From Centropus unirufus (lineage: Eukaryota; Chordata; Aves; Cuculiformes; Centropidae), in contig VYZI01000029.1 in NCBI GenBank assembly GCA_013397695.1, forward strand, positions 3,687,510 through 3,751,509: a DNA stretch of 64,000 nt. The letters are read 5' to 3'. The position numbers and the translations under genes are program-made. Positions 10,501 through 24,349 of the stretch are shown in pieces (positions within the stretch are counted from its first letter, which is position 1; each line of letters opens with the position of its first letter). The notes under the pieces were generated by a model. The model was not told where the DNA came from. It searched no databases and was given only the letters and a program-made list of their open reading frames with translations.

Positions 10501-12721
10501 ATTTTCACAAATGACTTCTTCCCATAAGACAGAAAAAGACTTACCTAGTGAGATAATTTACATCTTGTTTTAATTACCTATGCTTGCATATTCAACACGA
10601 ACTTCAGTTTTATCTAGCCTTAGGATCTGAATTTGTCTCCTGTCAAACAAAACTTAAAAATTTGCAAGTGAAATGGCCACAGCTGTTCCTTCTGTCCTTT
10701 CTATTCTCTTCTCTCACCTTTGAATATGGCTTTCTCAGCTTTTAAGTACGTTTTTCCAAGACTCTTTGGAGGTTCTTTTTCTGCTTTCTTACACTTACCT
10801 GCTGTTCCCCACCAAGTTTTGCTCTCTGTCTGGGTCTTGCTGAGGTGTAGTTAGTGTTTTCCTTTCTTATCATGTAAACAACAGCATTAAGTTTAAATAA
10901 TATCAGTTGCACACAGAATGTCTCTGTATACAGTTGTTCTAGCAGTGTTCATGAACTTCACCGTGTCTCACTTAAATTTTGTGAATTTTTCTTTGCTTCT
11001 GTCCAGACTTTGCAGCCACTTGTTCACTCTGAATAGACTAAGTGCACCATTGTGGCTGTAGAAGGGGTGAGGAGGCTGTAGAGGTGAAGTTGACTTATTT
11101 CTTCACTTTCTATGGTTGTAGGGGATGATAGTACTGTATTTTTTTCCTATGATATGTGTCGTATAGGTTTATATCATTGTGCAGCTATGTAAAATCATGG
11201 AATGTGTCTCCCAGTGCTTGAGCCAGGTAAAACCAGGTTTGGATCCTGCAGGTTCAGCTTCCTCTTTGAGCCTGATGCTTGGATCACTCTAGCTTAAGAC
11301 CAGCTCTTGAACTTCAATAGGTAGGGTGTTTCAGCTTCTGGACTCCTTGACATAAAGGATGAAATTGATTGAAAATCTGCTAAAGCTGGATTGGTTTTCT
11401 GTGCAGAAGGATAAACACCCTGGATATTTCAGATTAATCCGAGCTCCCTTTAAATGTCAATTTGCTAAAACCCAAAAAAATAATAAGGCAGGTGCCCAGT
11501 TCTGGATTACAAATTGGAAATAAAATTATAAGAGGAGAAAGCTTAAATGAAACAGCTTATTTTACTTGAGTTAAATATATCTGAATTTCTATATCTTATA
11601 GTATCCTTGCTAAGTTTCTCCGAGACTTGTGGAAGTCAAAGGGGCATTTCCCCATACCATATATTCAGAGCACTGTTTTTCAGAGTGAACTTCATGCCTG
11701 TAGACCTGCTTGCCTTTGCTGAACGGACGGGACTTGGGTTTTTATTGCTCATGAATTCAAACAAAACTCTGGAGTATTTCATGGGAGCATTCCAGTTTTC
11801 TTTGTTTTGCACACTCAGTTGCAGTCAGATGAATTCAAGAGTGGAATGCTGCTGAAAAGGATGGACCCACCTCTTTCCTTCTCCCAGGCCTCAGATGTTA
11901 CTTCTTTTGTCTGGCTCTGGTGTTTTCCCCACCCAGTGGTGAACCACTTCAGGGAGTTTCCTTCCTGCAGAAAGTTTATCCTTCCCTTCTGCCCACACAA
12001 AGGAAAACATTCTGCTGCTTTTAGATCCCTGAGCTCAATCCCTGAAAATTCAGAAACGTTATTCGTAGTGCAAGGGGGGAAGTGGGAGGGAGGAGATTGT
12101 CAGATCATCCTAGCTGTGATTTGAAATTGCATCCCAGCTCAAGGAAACTTATTTTTTAGCCTTGGTTTGTGCTCTGGCATCTGTGAGAGTGCAAACAGAC
12201 CATCTCTCGGCTTACCTGAATTAGTATTTAGTTGCTTAAAGAGAATCTCCAGAGTTCTGACTACCTTATTTCTGAAGGAACTTTATTGTAGTTTACAGAA
12301 CTTGTACTGCAGCATCTTTCAAATAACATGTTATTAAGTGGTTCTTAGTTGCTCATGTCTCTTTTTCTACGTATTTTTTAAAGGCACCCTACCTAATCCC
12401 ATAATGTAACACGGACAGGAACTGCATCAATTCTTCCTGCATCCTTGCATGTGTACTCCCTGTTCCTCATATCCAGACTGCAGAGCCATTGTGTTGTATT
12501 GCGTTTGATACCAAAACCTATGAAAAAAACTGCACAAAGGTTGCTTTACCTGAGTTTGTATAAAACCTTCAATTTAGCTCAAAATATTCTAAACCAAACC
12601 AGGAAAGGAGTATTCTCAGTCCTGGCCATTTCTCTAACACGTCAGCTGAGATAGCAAACTACCCAGGGAAATGGCCTATTTCTTCACAGTCCCGTTCAGC
12701 TGCCTACTTGGGTAGGGCTTC

Positions 12722-12756
12722 TGGTTTTTTGTGTTGTTTTGTTGGTTTTTTGGTAT
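12722..12756 (+). repeat. T/G-rich low-complexity tract
   Basis: The core contains only T and G, as GGTTTTTTG and TTGTTTTG steps. Confidence 0.65.
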
Positions 12757-14520
12757 TGTAAATGTTGAAAGTTTAAGCTTAGGGGGATGAAGGAAGAATC
12801 ATAAAGCAGTTAATGGAAAATTGAACAACTTGCATGCAAGAGGCAGTTGAAGCGCATGTGTCTATTCACAGTGCAATGAAAGAATTTGCCTTTAAAATGG
12901 TTTTGTTAAATAAGACACCTAAAGCTAATCAGAGCAGAAGGAATGGTCTCCGGAGCAGAGATGGGGGAAAAGTTATGGGCTGGAATATGACAGAGATAAA
13001 TCTACTTCGATGTAAGATCTTGAAGAGATAATACTACTTTTACAAGACACTAAGCTCAGAAGGCTGTCATCACCTGAGCTGTGGAGGCTCTGAGACTTCT
13101 CCAGGCTGGTGTGATTAAAATATGTTGGTAGTTTTTGTTTTTTCCCCATTGTGATGAAACCCAGACCCTTTTCTGATCAGTCTGCACTGTGCATTGTTTT
13201 TTTTAACACTAGTCCCTGGAGCTGGAATCTCATTTCCAGTATTAGAGTATATCAAAAGAAGTATACTGTGGGCAGAAGGACGTTTCAGAGTAAAGCCCAT
13301 AAAGATTGGGTGGGGTAAAATAATTTTGCTTTTTTACTTGGCTCATACTCGAGGAGTTTGGGAAACAGGCGATTGACTATGAATGTGATAATCAAAACAT
13401 TCTGATCTGAGGAAAACAACAGACCTGCTTGGATCCAGTAAGCGAAACTGTTATGGGATGACATACAACTTGATTGAAAAGTAAACATTTCATTTCCAAT
13501 ACACATACCTTTCTATTATTGCATCCTAGAAAACTTTACCATTTAGGAACTTTATCTGTTGCTTAGTCTGGAGGTGCAGTATTAGCCAGTGTATGACTGT
13601 TCTTGGCAAAAGTTTATTTTCTGTTCTGAAACTTTTTTTAAACAGATGTTGGTACTAGCCTATGCTGTTGCAACAGAGAAATGACATTTGTGAAAGGAGA
13701 ACATAGGTTCATTGCTTCTTAGTGCAGTACGAAAGAAGTGATGTTTGTTGACAGATAATTCACTGTTATTGAGATAACACTGGCACTGAAATAAGCTTTT
13801 AATTTGTCTTTTATTACGAGTATCCTTTCTGACTGCAAAGTAAAGATCAAAGCATGCAACTTGTCACTGAAGTTCATTGCTTGAGGTAAGGGTTGCATAG
13901 TTTCATTACCTGGAATCAGCACATCCCTAGGCCAGCAATGCTTGCCTTCATATTGTAAGTGATGAAAAGACTGACAATTTCAGAAGCTTTTTCAATGCAT
14001 GCAGAGAAGGTCGGGATAGGAGTCAGAAATAAGAAGCGCTACCTGCTGTAGCGTTTGCTTCTGAAAATAAATTTCAGTTACTGGAGGGACAGTTGTTTTG
14101 TGTTCATATTTATTTAGGATCTACAAGTTTGGTAGTAATAGCTTGGGATATACATGCTGGATTTTTCAGTTATTATTTCCGATGCTTAGAAAGAGCTGGA
14201 CTGCACAGCAAGATACTTAAATTATGCTGCCCTCAAGTTGCGTATGCATGTTGTGTCCTACCAGCATCGCTCTTACTTCAGAGACTGAGTGTGAAAAATA
14301 AATGTATGAAAAATAGTTGTGAATAGATATGAGATGTTGAAGTGGCTCATGGAGATGCACTGGCAGTCCTTGGTCATTAGTGCAAAACTGGGAATGACAG
14401 TATGGAGCATAGATCTTTGTTATTTGACTCATTTTGGGTTATTTATATGTTTGTTTTATGAGTAAGTCAGAAAAGAGAACTGTTAAGGACAGTAATGAGT
14501 AGTGCTTTAAGGTTTCAAAA

Positions 14521-14555
14521 TCTTTTTTTGTGTTTTGTTTGTTTTTTTTGTTTCT
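14521..14555 (+). repeat. T/G-rich (TTTG-like) tract
   Basis: T runs are broken by single G residues, followed by a pyrimidine-rich stretch. It has the same strand sense as the other T/G tracts. Confidence 0.65.
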
Positions 14556-15047
14556 TTTCCCCTCAATCCTTTTCCTTTTCTAACTATTCCTGATTTCTCT
14601 TATGCTAATCTTTCATGACAGGGGAGGTCTGTGGCCCTTGCCAAAGTATGATGGCAAGGGGAAGACCAGGAGACAGGCTTGCAGGTTACATATAGAAGAG
14701 GTTATGGGTTGTTCTGATTTTTTGTTATGTGTAGACGGGAGTCTGTAAGTGTGTTGGTGTCTCAAAGATGTATGTTGTGTTATCTTCAGACAAGTGCACT
14801 GCTGACAACTGCTCAAGCTTGAGTCTTCTGTGAGTGCTAAAAACTTGGTTTTTATCAAGTAAGATCTCTGAAACCTGTGTCTGCCAGGCATGCCTCTCTG
14901 AGGTCATGGCAGAACTCTCTCACTGAAATTTGGTTTGGGGAGCACTGCCCTGTGGGGCTGCTTTTACTTGTGGCTACAGGCAGCATAAACGAAGAAATGG
15001 TGAAGCTGTTCCATTCACCACCCATCCATCTTCCAGTGTCTGCAATC

Positions 15048-15099
15048 TCCAGTTATTCTTACTTAACTTATCCAGTTATTCTTATTCCAGTTGTTTCTA
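15048..15099 (+). repeat. Short direct repeat, three copies
   Basis: TCCAGTTATTCTTA occurs exactly at 15048-15061 and 15071-15084, and a diverged copy TCCAGTTGTTTCTA at 15086-15099. This looks like local slippage or duplication. Confidence 0.6.
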
Positions 15100-16128
15100 C
15101 ACAAAAGTCATCTTTACTTAAACTCCATCTCTAGAACAGTTCCACCCACAGGTTTAAGTGAAGCAGGAGCCCTCAGGGTATGAGGGGCTTGAAACCAAAA
15201 GCTCTGTCATTAAGCATGTGACAGAAGGAGAGCCTGGCAGAAGGGTGTCAAATTTAATTTCCACAGGCATGCTGGCTTTTTATTTCAATTTGGCAGTTTT
15301 GAATGTAGCAATCTTGTAGTTTGTTTTAGCGTAGTTCTTCAGCGTGGAATTATTAGACCAGTAAGTTCCCAGCCAGGCACTATTATTTTCCATACAGTCC
15401 CTCCTATTCAATATCTCCTCTTCCCAAATAGCTTGTGTGTGTTTGCTATTCACTACTATGGACTGATGCTTCTTCCATCAGCACCTTTCAGGGGCAGCAC
15501 TGCCTCTTTCTTCTGCTCAGCAGTTTTTGAGCTCGTTGCAGGGGTGGGAGAGGTAAAGGCAAGGGGCTTCATTCATTTTGTAGCAGTGTTGTAGTCTTGC
15601 TTTATCCTCATTTCTTCAAGTCTTACAGATGACTCTTAAGGTTGTTTTTCCTTTTATCTGTTCTTCTAATTGAGGAGGGAGTGCTATAGGTAGTGAGTAC
15701 TGGAAAAGAAAAGGTGCTGCATTGTATGCTTCTACAGAGGGAGGCATTTGGCCGGTCATGTAGCACTTGTTTGCCGCTGTTGGTCTTTCACAGAGCCTAA
15801 GGTGTGGGTGGCTGGAAGAAATCGAGGAGGGTTCAGAGATGCTCTTTGGAGGCAGCAAAGTACAACTGGAACGAGTACAATGGGACAGCCCATCCCTCGA
15901 TGGAAATAGGGATTGCAGTAAGAAAAAAACACTCTGTATCCCTAAATACTCATTTTGCCTTTCGGTTGAAGTTCTAGGCATGTTCCATAAGGGAAGCTAT
16001 TTGATTTAAGTACATGTCAGTAGTCAAGCTTGTGGAATAGCAAAGTGACCAGTGAAACTGCCTCAGTTTTGGTGAAATGGAAATTCACAGCAAATTTAGG
16101 AGTGACTGAGTCCATATGTCACAGTACT

Positions 16129-16177
16129 TTTTATATATATATATATATATACGCACTATATATATATTTTTATATAC
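16129..16177. repeat. (TA)n microsatellite, interrupted
   Basis: TA repeats fill 16132-16151, are broken by a short CGCAC stretch, and resume at 16157-16167 and again before 16177. Confidence 0.85.
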
Positions 16178-17202
16178 ATCACAGTATTTAATGCAGAAAA
16201 GTTTAACTTTATGACCATTTTAAATGTGGATTTCCTTTACATTTGCAAAAGACCAATCCTTTACTACTTAAGGTGCTGCTCTTTACAAAGTGATGTACTG
16301 CAGGTAGTTTGGTGATTAGGCATATCAGCCCTATATTGACTGGTTTTATCTTTTTTGTAATGGTAGAGCTTCAGAACCAACTTTATTGTCATTTTTTTGT
16401 ACCGACTTCCAGCTTAATATTTGTGTTCCATTTCTACCTTATAATCAGCTTTCATTTTTGCTTTTTGTATGTCAGCATTAAATATTAAATTATTTTTTTT
16501 GTTTGAAGGTGCAGGAAATGTATTGCTACTTCAGCTTTGGTTATACGTGATGGTTCTAAATTTATATTAAGTTTGTAAGATGACTCCACCTTCCGAAAGC
16601 TGTGTTGACTGAAGTGGAGTAAAGTTCATTTGCCAGTGGAGAGAACTGAGGAGATCAGCTTGGTTCTCCAGTGATTAGTCTAGTATGCATGAAAAATATA
16701 TATATAACTCAAAGTAGCATTTCACTGTGTCTGACAGTTATAAAAGGATCAGGTGTTGATCAGACCACTGGCTGTTCAGGGATCCATGCATGTGTGTGGC
16801 AGATGTGGTGGGTGATAATTTTTGCTTCAGTACAGATTTTCCTCAGCTCTGTTGATCAGCAGGCACAAAATCTAGTTAATGATAAACAGCAGGCAGGATG
16901 GAGAAGCAAAACTCCTTTTGGTTTGCTGTTATTATTTATTATTGCATCACTGCACTTGGGCTTGGGATAGGTTTTTTGCAATAAGATTGGCACTGTCTGC
17001 TTCCGCAGTTACTTATCAAGGCTCCATGCCATCTCCAGTTTATTTTTCTTACACAAAGCCTGGGGAAAAAAAAAAGATGAACCTTGTTCTGAAGATCACT
17101 ATGTCCCACCGTCTTTCTGAGCAATGGGACTGAATGAATTTTGGAACTGCTGACCCTTTGTATATAATATTGTGCCACTGGCTGCCCTCAGTTAACACAA
17201 TG

Positions 17203-17222
17203 GCCCTCAGGACACTGAGGGC
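17203..17222. repeat. Perfect 8-bp inverted repeat
   Basis: GCCCTCAG (17203-17210) and CTGAGGGC (17215-17222) flank the loop GACA. A further CTGCCCTCAG lies just upstream (about 17182-17191). No function is implied by the sequence alone. Confidence 0.6.
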
Positions 17223-20200
17223 ATTCCAGCAGGTGTGGAAATGAATGAGGAGGATGGCCTCCTAAGGAAGCTGAATGCAATCTAGTTTTGTTCTCACAGG
17301 TGCCACTGGAATTTTCTTTAAGCAAGAGGTCATCTACAAACAAACCTTCTCCTTTATTTTATGAAAACAGAGTTTGAAAGGGACTTGTCTTATGGTAAGA
17401 CATAAATTAAATTTTAGTACCCTTTGTGACTTTGAGATGTGAGGCTGGCTTCTGGAAGAGTTTGAGCACCACATCGATTTCTTTTGATGCTTGTGAACAT
17501 AACTATGTCACCAGTTTCGTAAAGCTGTACCTATGAAGTGGAATTTGACAGGTGGTGGAATCTTTCCAAAGGAGAAAATGGCCATTGACAGGTGCAGTCC
17601 CAGTAATATGTTTACTTCTTTTATTTTCCTATTTTGCCTGGGGGCAAACTTACTACATCTTTTCCTAAGAACTACCTAAAATTTAATTGTGTTCTAGAAA
17701 CATGGTTCATAGGGCTTTTCATAGTATGAAACGAAGGCCAAATCTAAACTCTTGTTCAGTACAGCCAAAAAAAAATCTTTTGTAATGCACTGTATTTTAA
17801 GGTGATATCTAACCATTTTTTTTACTTCAGGTCCTTTTTTGCATGCTCATGCTTTAAATTATTCGTCAGAAACTCTTTCCAGTTTGTGTTTCAGTAGTAG
17901 AACCAGCCTAGTCAAATGAAACATAGTAGAACAGTACATTTTGCCTTGAAGCATTGCCTGGTTAAATGCAGGATCGCAATTCAACAAATTACCAGTGCTC
18001 TGTGTTGTGCAAAACAACAATAAAAAAATCTGTAAAGGGAAATCTGTTAGGGACAAGTACGCTTCTTCCTGTGGCACTGAACTATGACAAATATGGCATT
18101 AGAAATCCATGCAGGGACCAGATGAGATCAAGTTATTATTTTCAGACTTGAGTGATCATTTCTATGAAGTGAACTCTTAACAAGTTTGGAAGAGATCATG
18201 GGCAACTCTTATGATGTATATTAAAAAAACATGGTTAAATGCTGTTAGTGTCAGTGTAAAGTGTAACAATAGCTCAATCTGGCATGTGTTTCATTACTTG
18301 AACATGTGTTGTTTTTCTATTGCTTTTACTGGACAGCTCTGACTCCTTCGTTATAGTCCTGATTGTGCTTGGGGTGATGTATGAGAGCAATGTAACGAAA
18401 GATGCCATCTTCCCTTGGGTTTTGATTTCCTAACAAAAGATAAGGTAGCTTGTTAAAATGAGAAATGTCTTGAACTGTTTTATTTAAATTTTCTCCACTT
18501 TTTGCCTTTTATTTCACTCAAAATCAGAGGACTTATCAGTAAAACTAGCAGTTTTTTCATCACAAGAATTTTGTCTTTCTCTTCCCTCTTACCACACCAG
18601 ATATATTAAAAAAGATAGGAATTTTTTTTACCTAGAGAAGGTGATGCTGGGAGAATTGTGGTGATTGCCTTTGGGTGTGTGGGAGGATGATAATAAGTGG
18701 TTCTCCTCATTGTTTGGGATCTGACAGGAAGTTCTGACTTTAGGTTTCAGCAGGAAGTATTCAGGTTAGAGGTTAGTAGACATAAGGGGAATAGAACGCT
18801 TTCTGGACAAGGACTGAAGTGAATTTCCTACGGAGATTGTAGAATTGTCAGCATTAGAGCTTCTCTCAGACAATTTTGTCTGAAGTGGTTAATGTACAGC
18901 TGGTCTTCTGTTGGAGAGGCGGAATTTCCAAAGATGGTTTCTCTGCCGTTATTAAGGAACACATCTATGAAATGGTGAAAGGATATTTGTTGAAACTGTT
19001 TTAATAATGCAAAGCTGTTGAGGGGAGGAACAGGAAGGAGTGTGCTGAGTAGAATGTAATTATGGCAGTTAATGCATTGTAAATGCTAATGCATAGAGGT
19101 GATATTGGAAAGGACTTTTGACAAGGCTACTGGTGACTCATAAAAGGAACCTACAATCTAGAGTTCAGAGTTATTATACTAGACTATTAATGAGGGAGGA
19201 AATCAATCTAAATATTAACTGATGGCTCAGGGAAGGTAATTAAAGAAGTATGACATGAAAAATTTAGTACGTTACCAAAGTGACCAAATGGTGTTTTCCA
19301 CTCCTACTGCGTACAAAGGAAAGTCCAATTTTATTACAAAGCATGTTCTTTTTCTGTATTCATATTAATTGGCTGTTTGTAAATGTATTTTGTTGTCGGT
19401 AGGAAAAACAGTCCTTCGCTAGTAAACATAGTTTACTTATTGTCTACTAAGGCAGTCCATTGGACCATCCCTTGCAAAGCCTGAGGGCTCTTTGGAAACA
19501 AACAGAACTGTAATCCTGGGCATATATATATTATTTATTTATTTTCAGAAGATGACATCATCAATGGCATATATCTAATTGTAACAGGGAAAAGTTGTGC
19601 CCCTGTGTTCCTCCTTGAACAAAAATGGGAGATGGGAACAGCTTGCTCATGGCCACAGCTTCTGTAATGGCTAGAGGTAGATTTGACCAAGCAATCCGGA
19701 GTGGTGTTCAGCTCCTGCTGGTCTGATTTCTTGGATAGTGTATGTGAAGTCTCTAGGAAGTGCTGGAGTTACAGTATGTACACTTACTGACTGGTGTGAC
19801 GCTTAGCGTGGAAAGGGTTATTGCCTGCAGACAATAGACTGGTCCACAATGGCAATTGGAGGGGAGTTTGCTTCTCTCAAACTGTGGAGGTGTATCTGGG
19901 ACAAGCTGTCAGAGCTTTTATGGGAAATAACCTCTTAACTTGGTGTGGGAGCAATTTGACAGCGAAAGAACGCTTTTGGATCTTATGGCATGGCTGTAAT
20001 TACTAAGGTTAATCTGAGGGCACTACTCTGTAATTTAGGTAGTTAACGACCACCTCTGGACCTGATGTTTTGGCACATCTTTGAGATCTCGTGTCTGCTG
20101 TAGCTAGGGGTTCTCACTCACTACTGTCGATAGCTTCTAAGCTCTCAATAAGCAAACAGCTAACCTGCTCTGTTTAGAGTCCACTTGCAAGTTGCTTTAC

Positions 20201-20357
20201 AGCGCAGGGTGTCCTGCCCTTCTGCTGCTCAGCCATGCTTTTGATCTCTTCCTTTGTTAGCCAAGGAGGAAGCTGTGCTTAGCTTCAGCATGTATTGCAA
20301 ATAAGCTAGCTCATACAGGCCAGACTTGGTGGCCAGTTGTAGTCCTTTATGAAGAGC

Positions 20358-20650
20358 ATCATAGAATCGCCAGGTTGGAAAAGACCTCCAGGATCATTGA
20401 GTCCAACCATACCTGTCCGCCACTAAACCATATCCTTAAACACCTCATCTCCCCATCTTTTAAATATCCTCAGGGATGGTGACTCCACCACTTCCCTGGG
20501 CAGCTGTTCCAACACCCGATGACCCTTTTGGTGAAATTTTTTTTCCTAGTGTCCAACCTGCACCTCCCCTGGCATAGCTTGAGGCCATTTCCCCCTTGTC
20601 CTATCCCCTGTCACTTGGGAGAAGAGTCCAGCATCATGTTAGTTACTCCT
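20358..20650 (-). mobile_element. CR1 LINE 3'-end fragment, - strand
   Basis: On the + strand the segment opens with CATAGAAT, one copy of the terminal CR1 octamer read in reverse. It continues with CAGGTTGGAAAAGACCTCCA, GATCATTGAGTCCAACCA and later CCCCTTGTCCTATCCCCTGT, the order seen in reversed CR1 3' ends. The element is therefore inserted antisense to ZDHHC14. The right boundary is vague because similarity fades after about 20640. It is truncated at its 5' end and non-coding. Confidence 0.92.
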
Positions 20651-22889
20651 CTCAAACAAACTGGTAATGGAGTTTCAGCTCCCACATCTCTGCATCTGTG
20701 ACCCTGGCTGTGGTGATGAATTACAAAAAGGAGGGAAGAGGTGTCTGAGTGGATATCAAACTATTTTAGGCTGTATGTGCTCCTAATACTTTGTAGCTGT
20801 AATGTAGTTTTATACTATGCAAGAAGAATAATATTTAGTGTTAAAGAAACTATCTGGGGATTGTGGGGAACAGAAGTTTCAAACTGTAAAGCTTCCATAG
20901 TCGAATGTTAAAAATCTGTGGTATAGGAATGAATCATAACTGCCTCATATCATATTCCCATGCTAATTGTGCCTCTGTCTGAGTAGGGAAGAAGGCTAGC
21001 TCTAGATTTTATGTTCATATATATACATATCTGCCTTTCCCCACATTTCTCTATGTGCCCATTAAAAATACTGCTTTTGAGGCATTTTTAACTGATGTTA
21101 TCAATTGTAGAATTTTGCAAAAAGAGAACAGTTAAATCACTTTATATAAGACAGAAGGTTATGAAACTGACAATATGTGGTGGTTGTATTTTTATAATTT
21201 ATCATTGCATTTCTTAAGTTTTTTTGCTGAAGTTTACACTGAGTAAACGCTGGCATGTTCAAGTCAGAAACATGGACTTGTTGATAACAAAGTTAATTTA
21301 TCCCACGCTGCCTATTCTTGCCTTCTTTTGAAATCCTATGTGGGTATTTTCTAACTTTAAATGTTCTGCATTATCCTACACTTCTGTATGTTATAAAATA
21401 TTTTATGGATGGATGAAAAAAATCTGTTCTGATAATCAGCTGTGATACAGTCATCTCTCAGTGTCTGGAAAGTGTGCGTTAAAATACTTCTGATCATTTT
21501 TCTAATTTAATAAAAATGCTGCTGTAGGGTCCATGGATTTTTCTTTCCCTGCTTTTCCTAAGTTAATGAATGCAAGTACAAAGTAAAATTTCAGGTTTTT
21601 CTTTGGTGTTTATTGTTGATTTCATGCAGCAAAATGCCACATTGTTCAGTTCAGGGGGTTATTTTGTAGAACTCGGCTTTCTTATATGCACTTAAGAGTG
21701 ATGTGGAAGACATTAAAATGAAACAGAAAAGGTACCTGCAGAGTATTCTGGAAAATTGAACCAAGCTTTGCTTTGTCTGTCTTTTGCAATATGGGCTGAT
21801 ATGTCTTGTATGTGTTGTATTTGGTGTCTGAGGAGATCTTGGCTAGGTAAGCAAGACTATGTTGTATGGATTTTGTTTAAATAAATCTAGGTTGTCTTTT
21901 CAAGCAGATAATGAGGATCGTATTAAATGAGCTGTAAAATCTCCTTTGCAAATGTTGTAGTGTCTAATTTCCTTGCCAGTGGAAAAATAGTTTGGCTTCT
22001 CAAATTGATTTCTTGACACAAACTAGTTATATAAGCATCATGCATGGAATTATTCTTCCATTTGCACTATGACTCTCTCAAAGTTTCTAGGAAGAGGCCA
22101 CTAAAAAAAATAAAGTTAGAACAACTTCAGAACTGTTTTTGTTCCAACATTGCTATCCACACTATTTTCAGTTTTTGTTTATGGATGTGATTATCAGAAG
22201 CTAAGTGGCAGGTTGGGGGAGGACTGCAAGAACAGTTCCTCTCTGAACATGGACGGAACAACCACGGTATGTTAGTATGTCAGAATCAAGAAGTAAATAT
22301 AGTCATGGAAGACACAGAACAGCATCAAGCCCACTGTTGGTTTTGGCAATTCAGATACATCTGCCTGTGCAAATCTTGACCTCTGGTGCCTAAACTGATG
22401 TCTCAGCCTCTTATTCTGACATCTTCTTATGGATGTCTGGCTGTCAACTCAGGCTTAGTGTAACTAGAACAAAGCATTGTCTCCTTTCCCTGCTTTCCTC
22501 AGTAGCAGCGGTAAATCTGTCTCCACGAGTTTTTGTCTTGTGGGTTTTGAGTAATGGCCACTGGACATCTAGCGTCAAAGGCACTTTCTCCAGCCTGCTT
22601 TTTCTCATCTGCGATGGCAGTAACAGCAGGTAGGTTTTGGTCTTGTGTGCGTGCAGGGAGAAACACTCAGCTGCTTGAGCGCCGTGTACATACGGCCTCT
22701 AGCTCTCTTGCTATTTGCACAGTGGTTTACTTTTCGTGGCTCGCCAGATGCCTGGTGGGATTTAGACATAGAGGAAAAAGAGTTTGTGAAATGCCTTCTG
22801 TAAACTCATGGAAAGGTACACAGGAAATACCTTTATAGAAGATATTCTGTGGGATCTGACACAAAAAACCCCGAGACTGTGCCTGTAAC
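20651..22889. other. Intron 1 segment: unique DNA
   Basis: I see no gene, transposon or structured repeat in these 2.2 kb beyond short homopolymer runs. Confidence 0.55.
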
Positions 22890-23395
22890 TTTTTTTTTTT
22901 TAATTTAACAAATTAAGAAAACCAGCTGTTATCACCTTCAGAATAGGTCTTTTCTGAGATGACACACAGCTGCATCTGTTGCCCAAGTTCAGAGCAGTTC
23001 AGCAATACCATTTTCTGAAAGACTGTTGTGGATCTCTGTTTCTGCTTTCATCTCTTCTGCTGACGAAAAATAGCTTCCTTTGGGCACCAACTTGATCTTT
23101 GGGATCTCTTCACTGTAAACTTCAGGAAATACTTGGAAAATTTCCACTGTGAGTTTCTTCAGTTTCACGAGAAACATGGTGTTAACGCACTGGTCACTCT
23201 TGAAGACTGATTTTTCTGGCCGAGGGTAAGAAAAGGTCTGTGAGCACACATCTCCTTGTATGGCGTGAAATGTTAGAACATATTTTATAACCACCTCTTT
23301 GCCCCTTCCCTCCTGCTCTTGCTTCCCAAACCATAGAGTTAGTTTCACTTTTTTTGTATTGCACCAAATGTGTGACTTTAGAAATGTTTATAGAT
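22890..23395 (-). pseudogene. Possible 5'-truncated retrocopy of an unidentified gene
   Basis: On the minus strand an open frame runs from about 23395 (first codon after an in-frame TAA) to TGA at 22989-22991. It includes about 132 codons if no start codon is required; the GTG at 23346-23348 is only a nominal start. The translation has a balanced, protein-like composition rich in Lys, Glu and Val, with stretches such as LTLWFGKQEQEGRGKEVVIK and LKKLTVEIFQVFPEVY. About 90 nt past the stop comes an A12 run (T at 22890-22901 on +), as at the end of a reverse-transcribed mRNA. I do not recognise the family. No AATAAA at the usual distance and no target-site duplication are visible. A frame this long can also arise by chance in 64 kb, so the call is tentative. 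Confidence 0.3.
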
Positions 23396-24349
23396 GATGC
23401 TGTGTTTTTGAGAGTTTAACCATTGAACATGAAAGTAAACTACTTTGGGGCAATTTTCTTTTACCACTGTATGTAGAACTTGCCCTATGGTTGCAAAGTC
23501 CTTTCCTGAGTTGATCATGGTCGGGAGCCTGAAGGGTGTTAAAACAAGTCTAGTTAAAGATCAAGAAGTGGGTAAAGCAATTTGGTGGAATAGTTGTCAT
23601 TTTTCAGAGCAAGTTTTAGGGCTGTTTTTCAGAAAGCAGGAGTCTCTATCGAAATGCTCTTCTGAGTACTGTAGTTATTAAAATCTGATCTTAGTTGCTT
23701 ACATGGGAAAACAAATACTTTCCTTTGTTACAGTAAGCAAAGATGTGAACAATTTCTGTCAAAGTAAAAATTAGTCCAAATTATTTTTTTGTGTCAGTCA
23801 TTTCTCCAGAGTAAGTGAAGAGTGAACTCTTTAGACACAGCTTTTTCTTTCATAAATTTAGTCTTGTCATTAAAATTGGTTTCCACTGTCCTTACAATGC
23901 AAGGAGTTACATTAAATCGGACTTAACAGAAATGTGGCAGAAAATATAATCTTATTTCTTAAGTTTGATTATAAATGAAATTACCTTTATTTAATAAACT
24001 TTTTTTTTTCACTCATCAACAAGGGTTTCTATCTCATAACAGAACACATACTCTGAAGAAGTATTTCTTCTTTCTGTTTTTTTTTCCTTGATTTTTTTGA
24101 CTGGAGTGTTGGGTTTGGTTATTTTTATTTTTTTAGGGAAAGGTGATAACTTTTGTCTTTGGCCTGTTGAAAGGAATGATATTAATTACTGTGTATTTTT
24201 AATGGAATTTGTAGAAAAGCTCAGTCTTCTTAGTTAAAGTATGGTCTACGTGGATTATAATGCATTTCCAGTAGTTGTAAACTAACTGAAAATTACTATT
24301 CTGTATAAGCAGGTGTTTGCCTACGTGAAGTGGTTTCCTTTTTCACTAA

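Larger units (their letters stand above)
10501..20357. other. Intron 1 segment: unique AT-rich DNA
   Basis: No gene or clear transposon is seen. The segment holds T/G tracts (12722-12756, 14521-14555), a triplicated TCCAGTT-type repeat (15048-15099), an AT dinucleotide microsatellite (16129-16177) and a short perfect hairpin (17203-17222). Open frames up to about 120 codons occur but have no recognisable domain. Confidence 0.6.
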
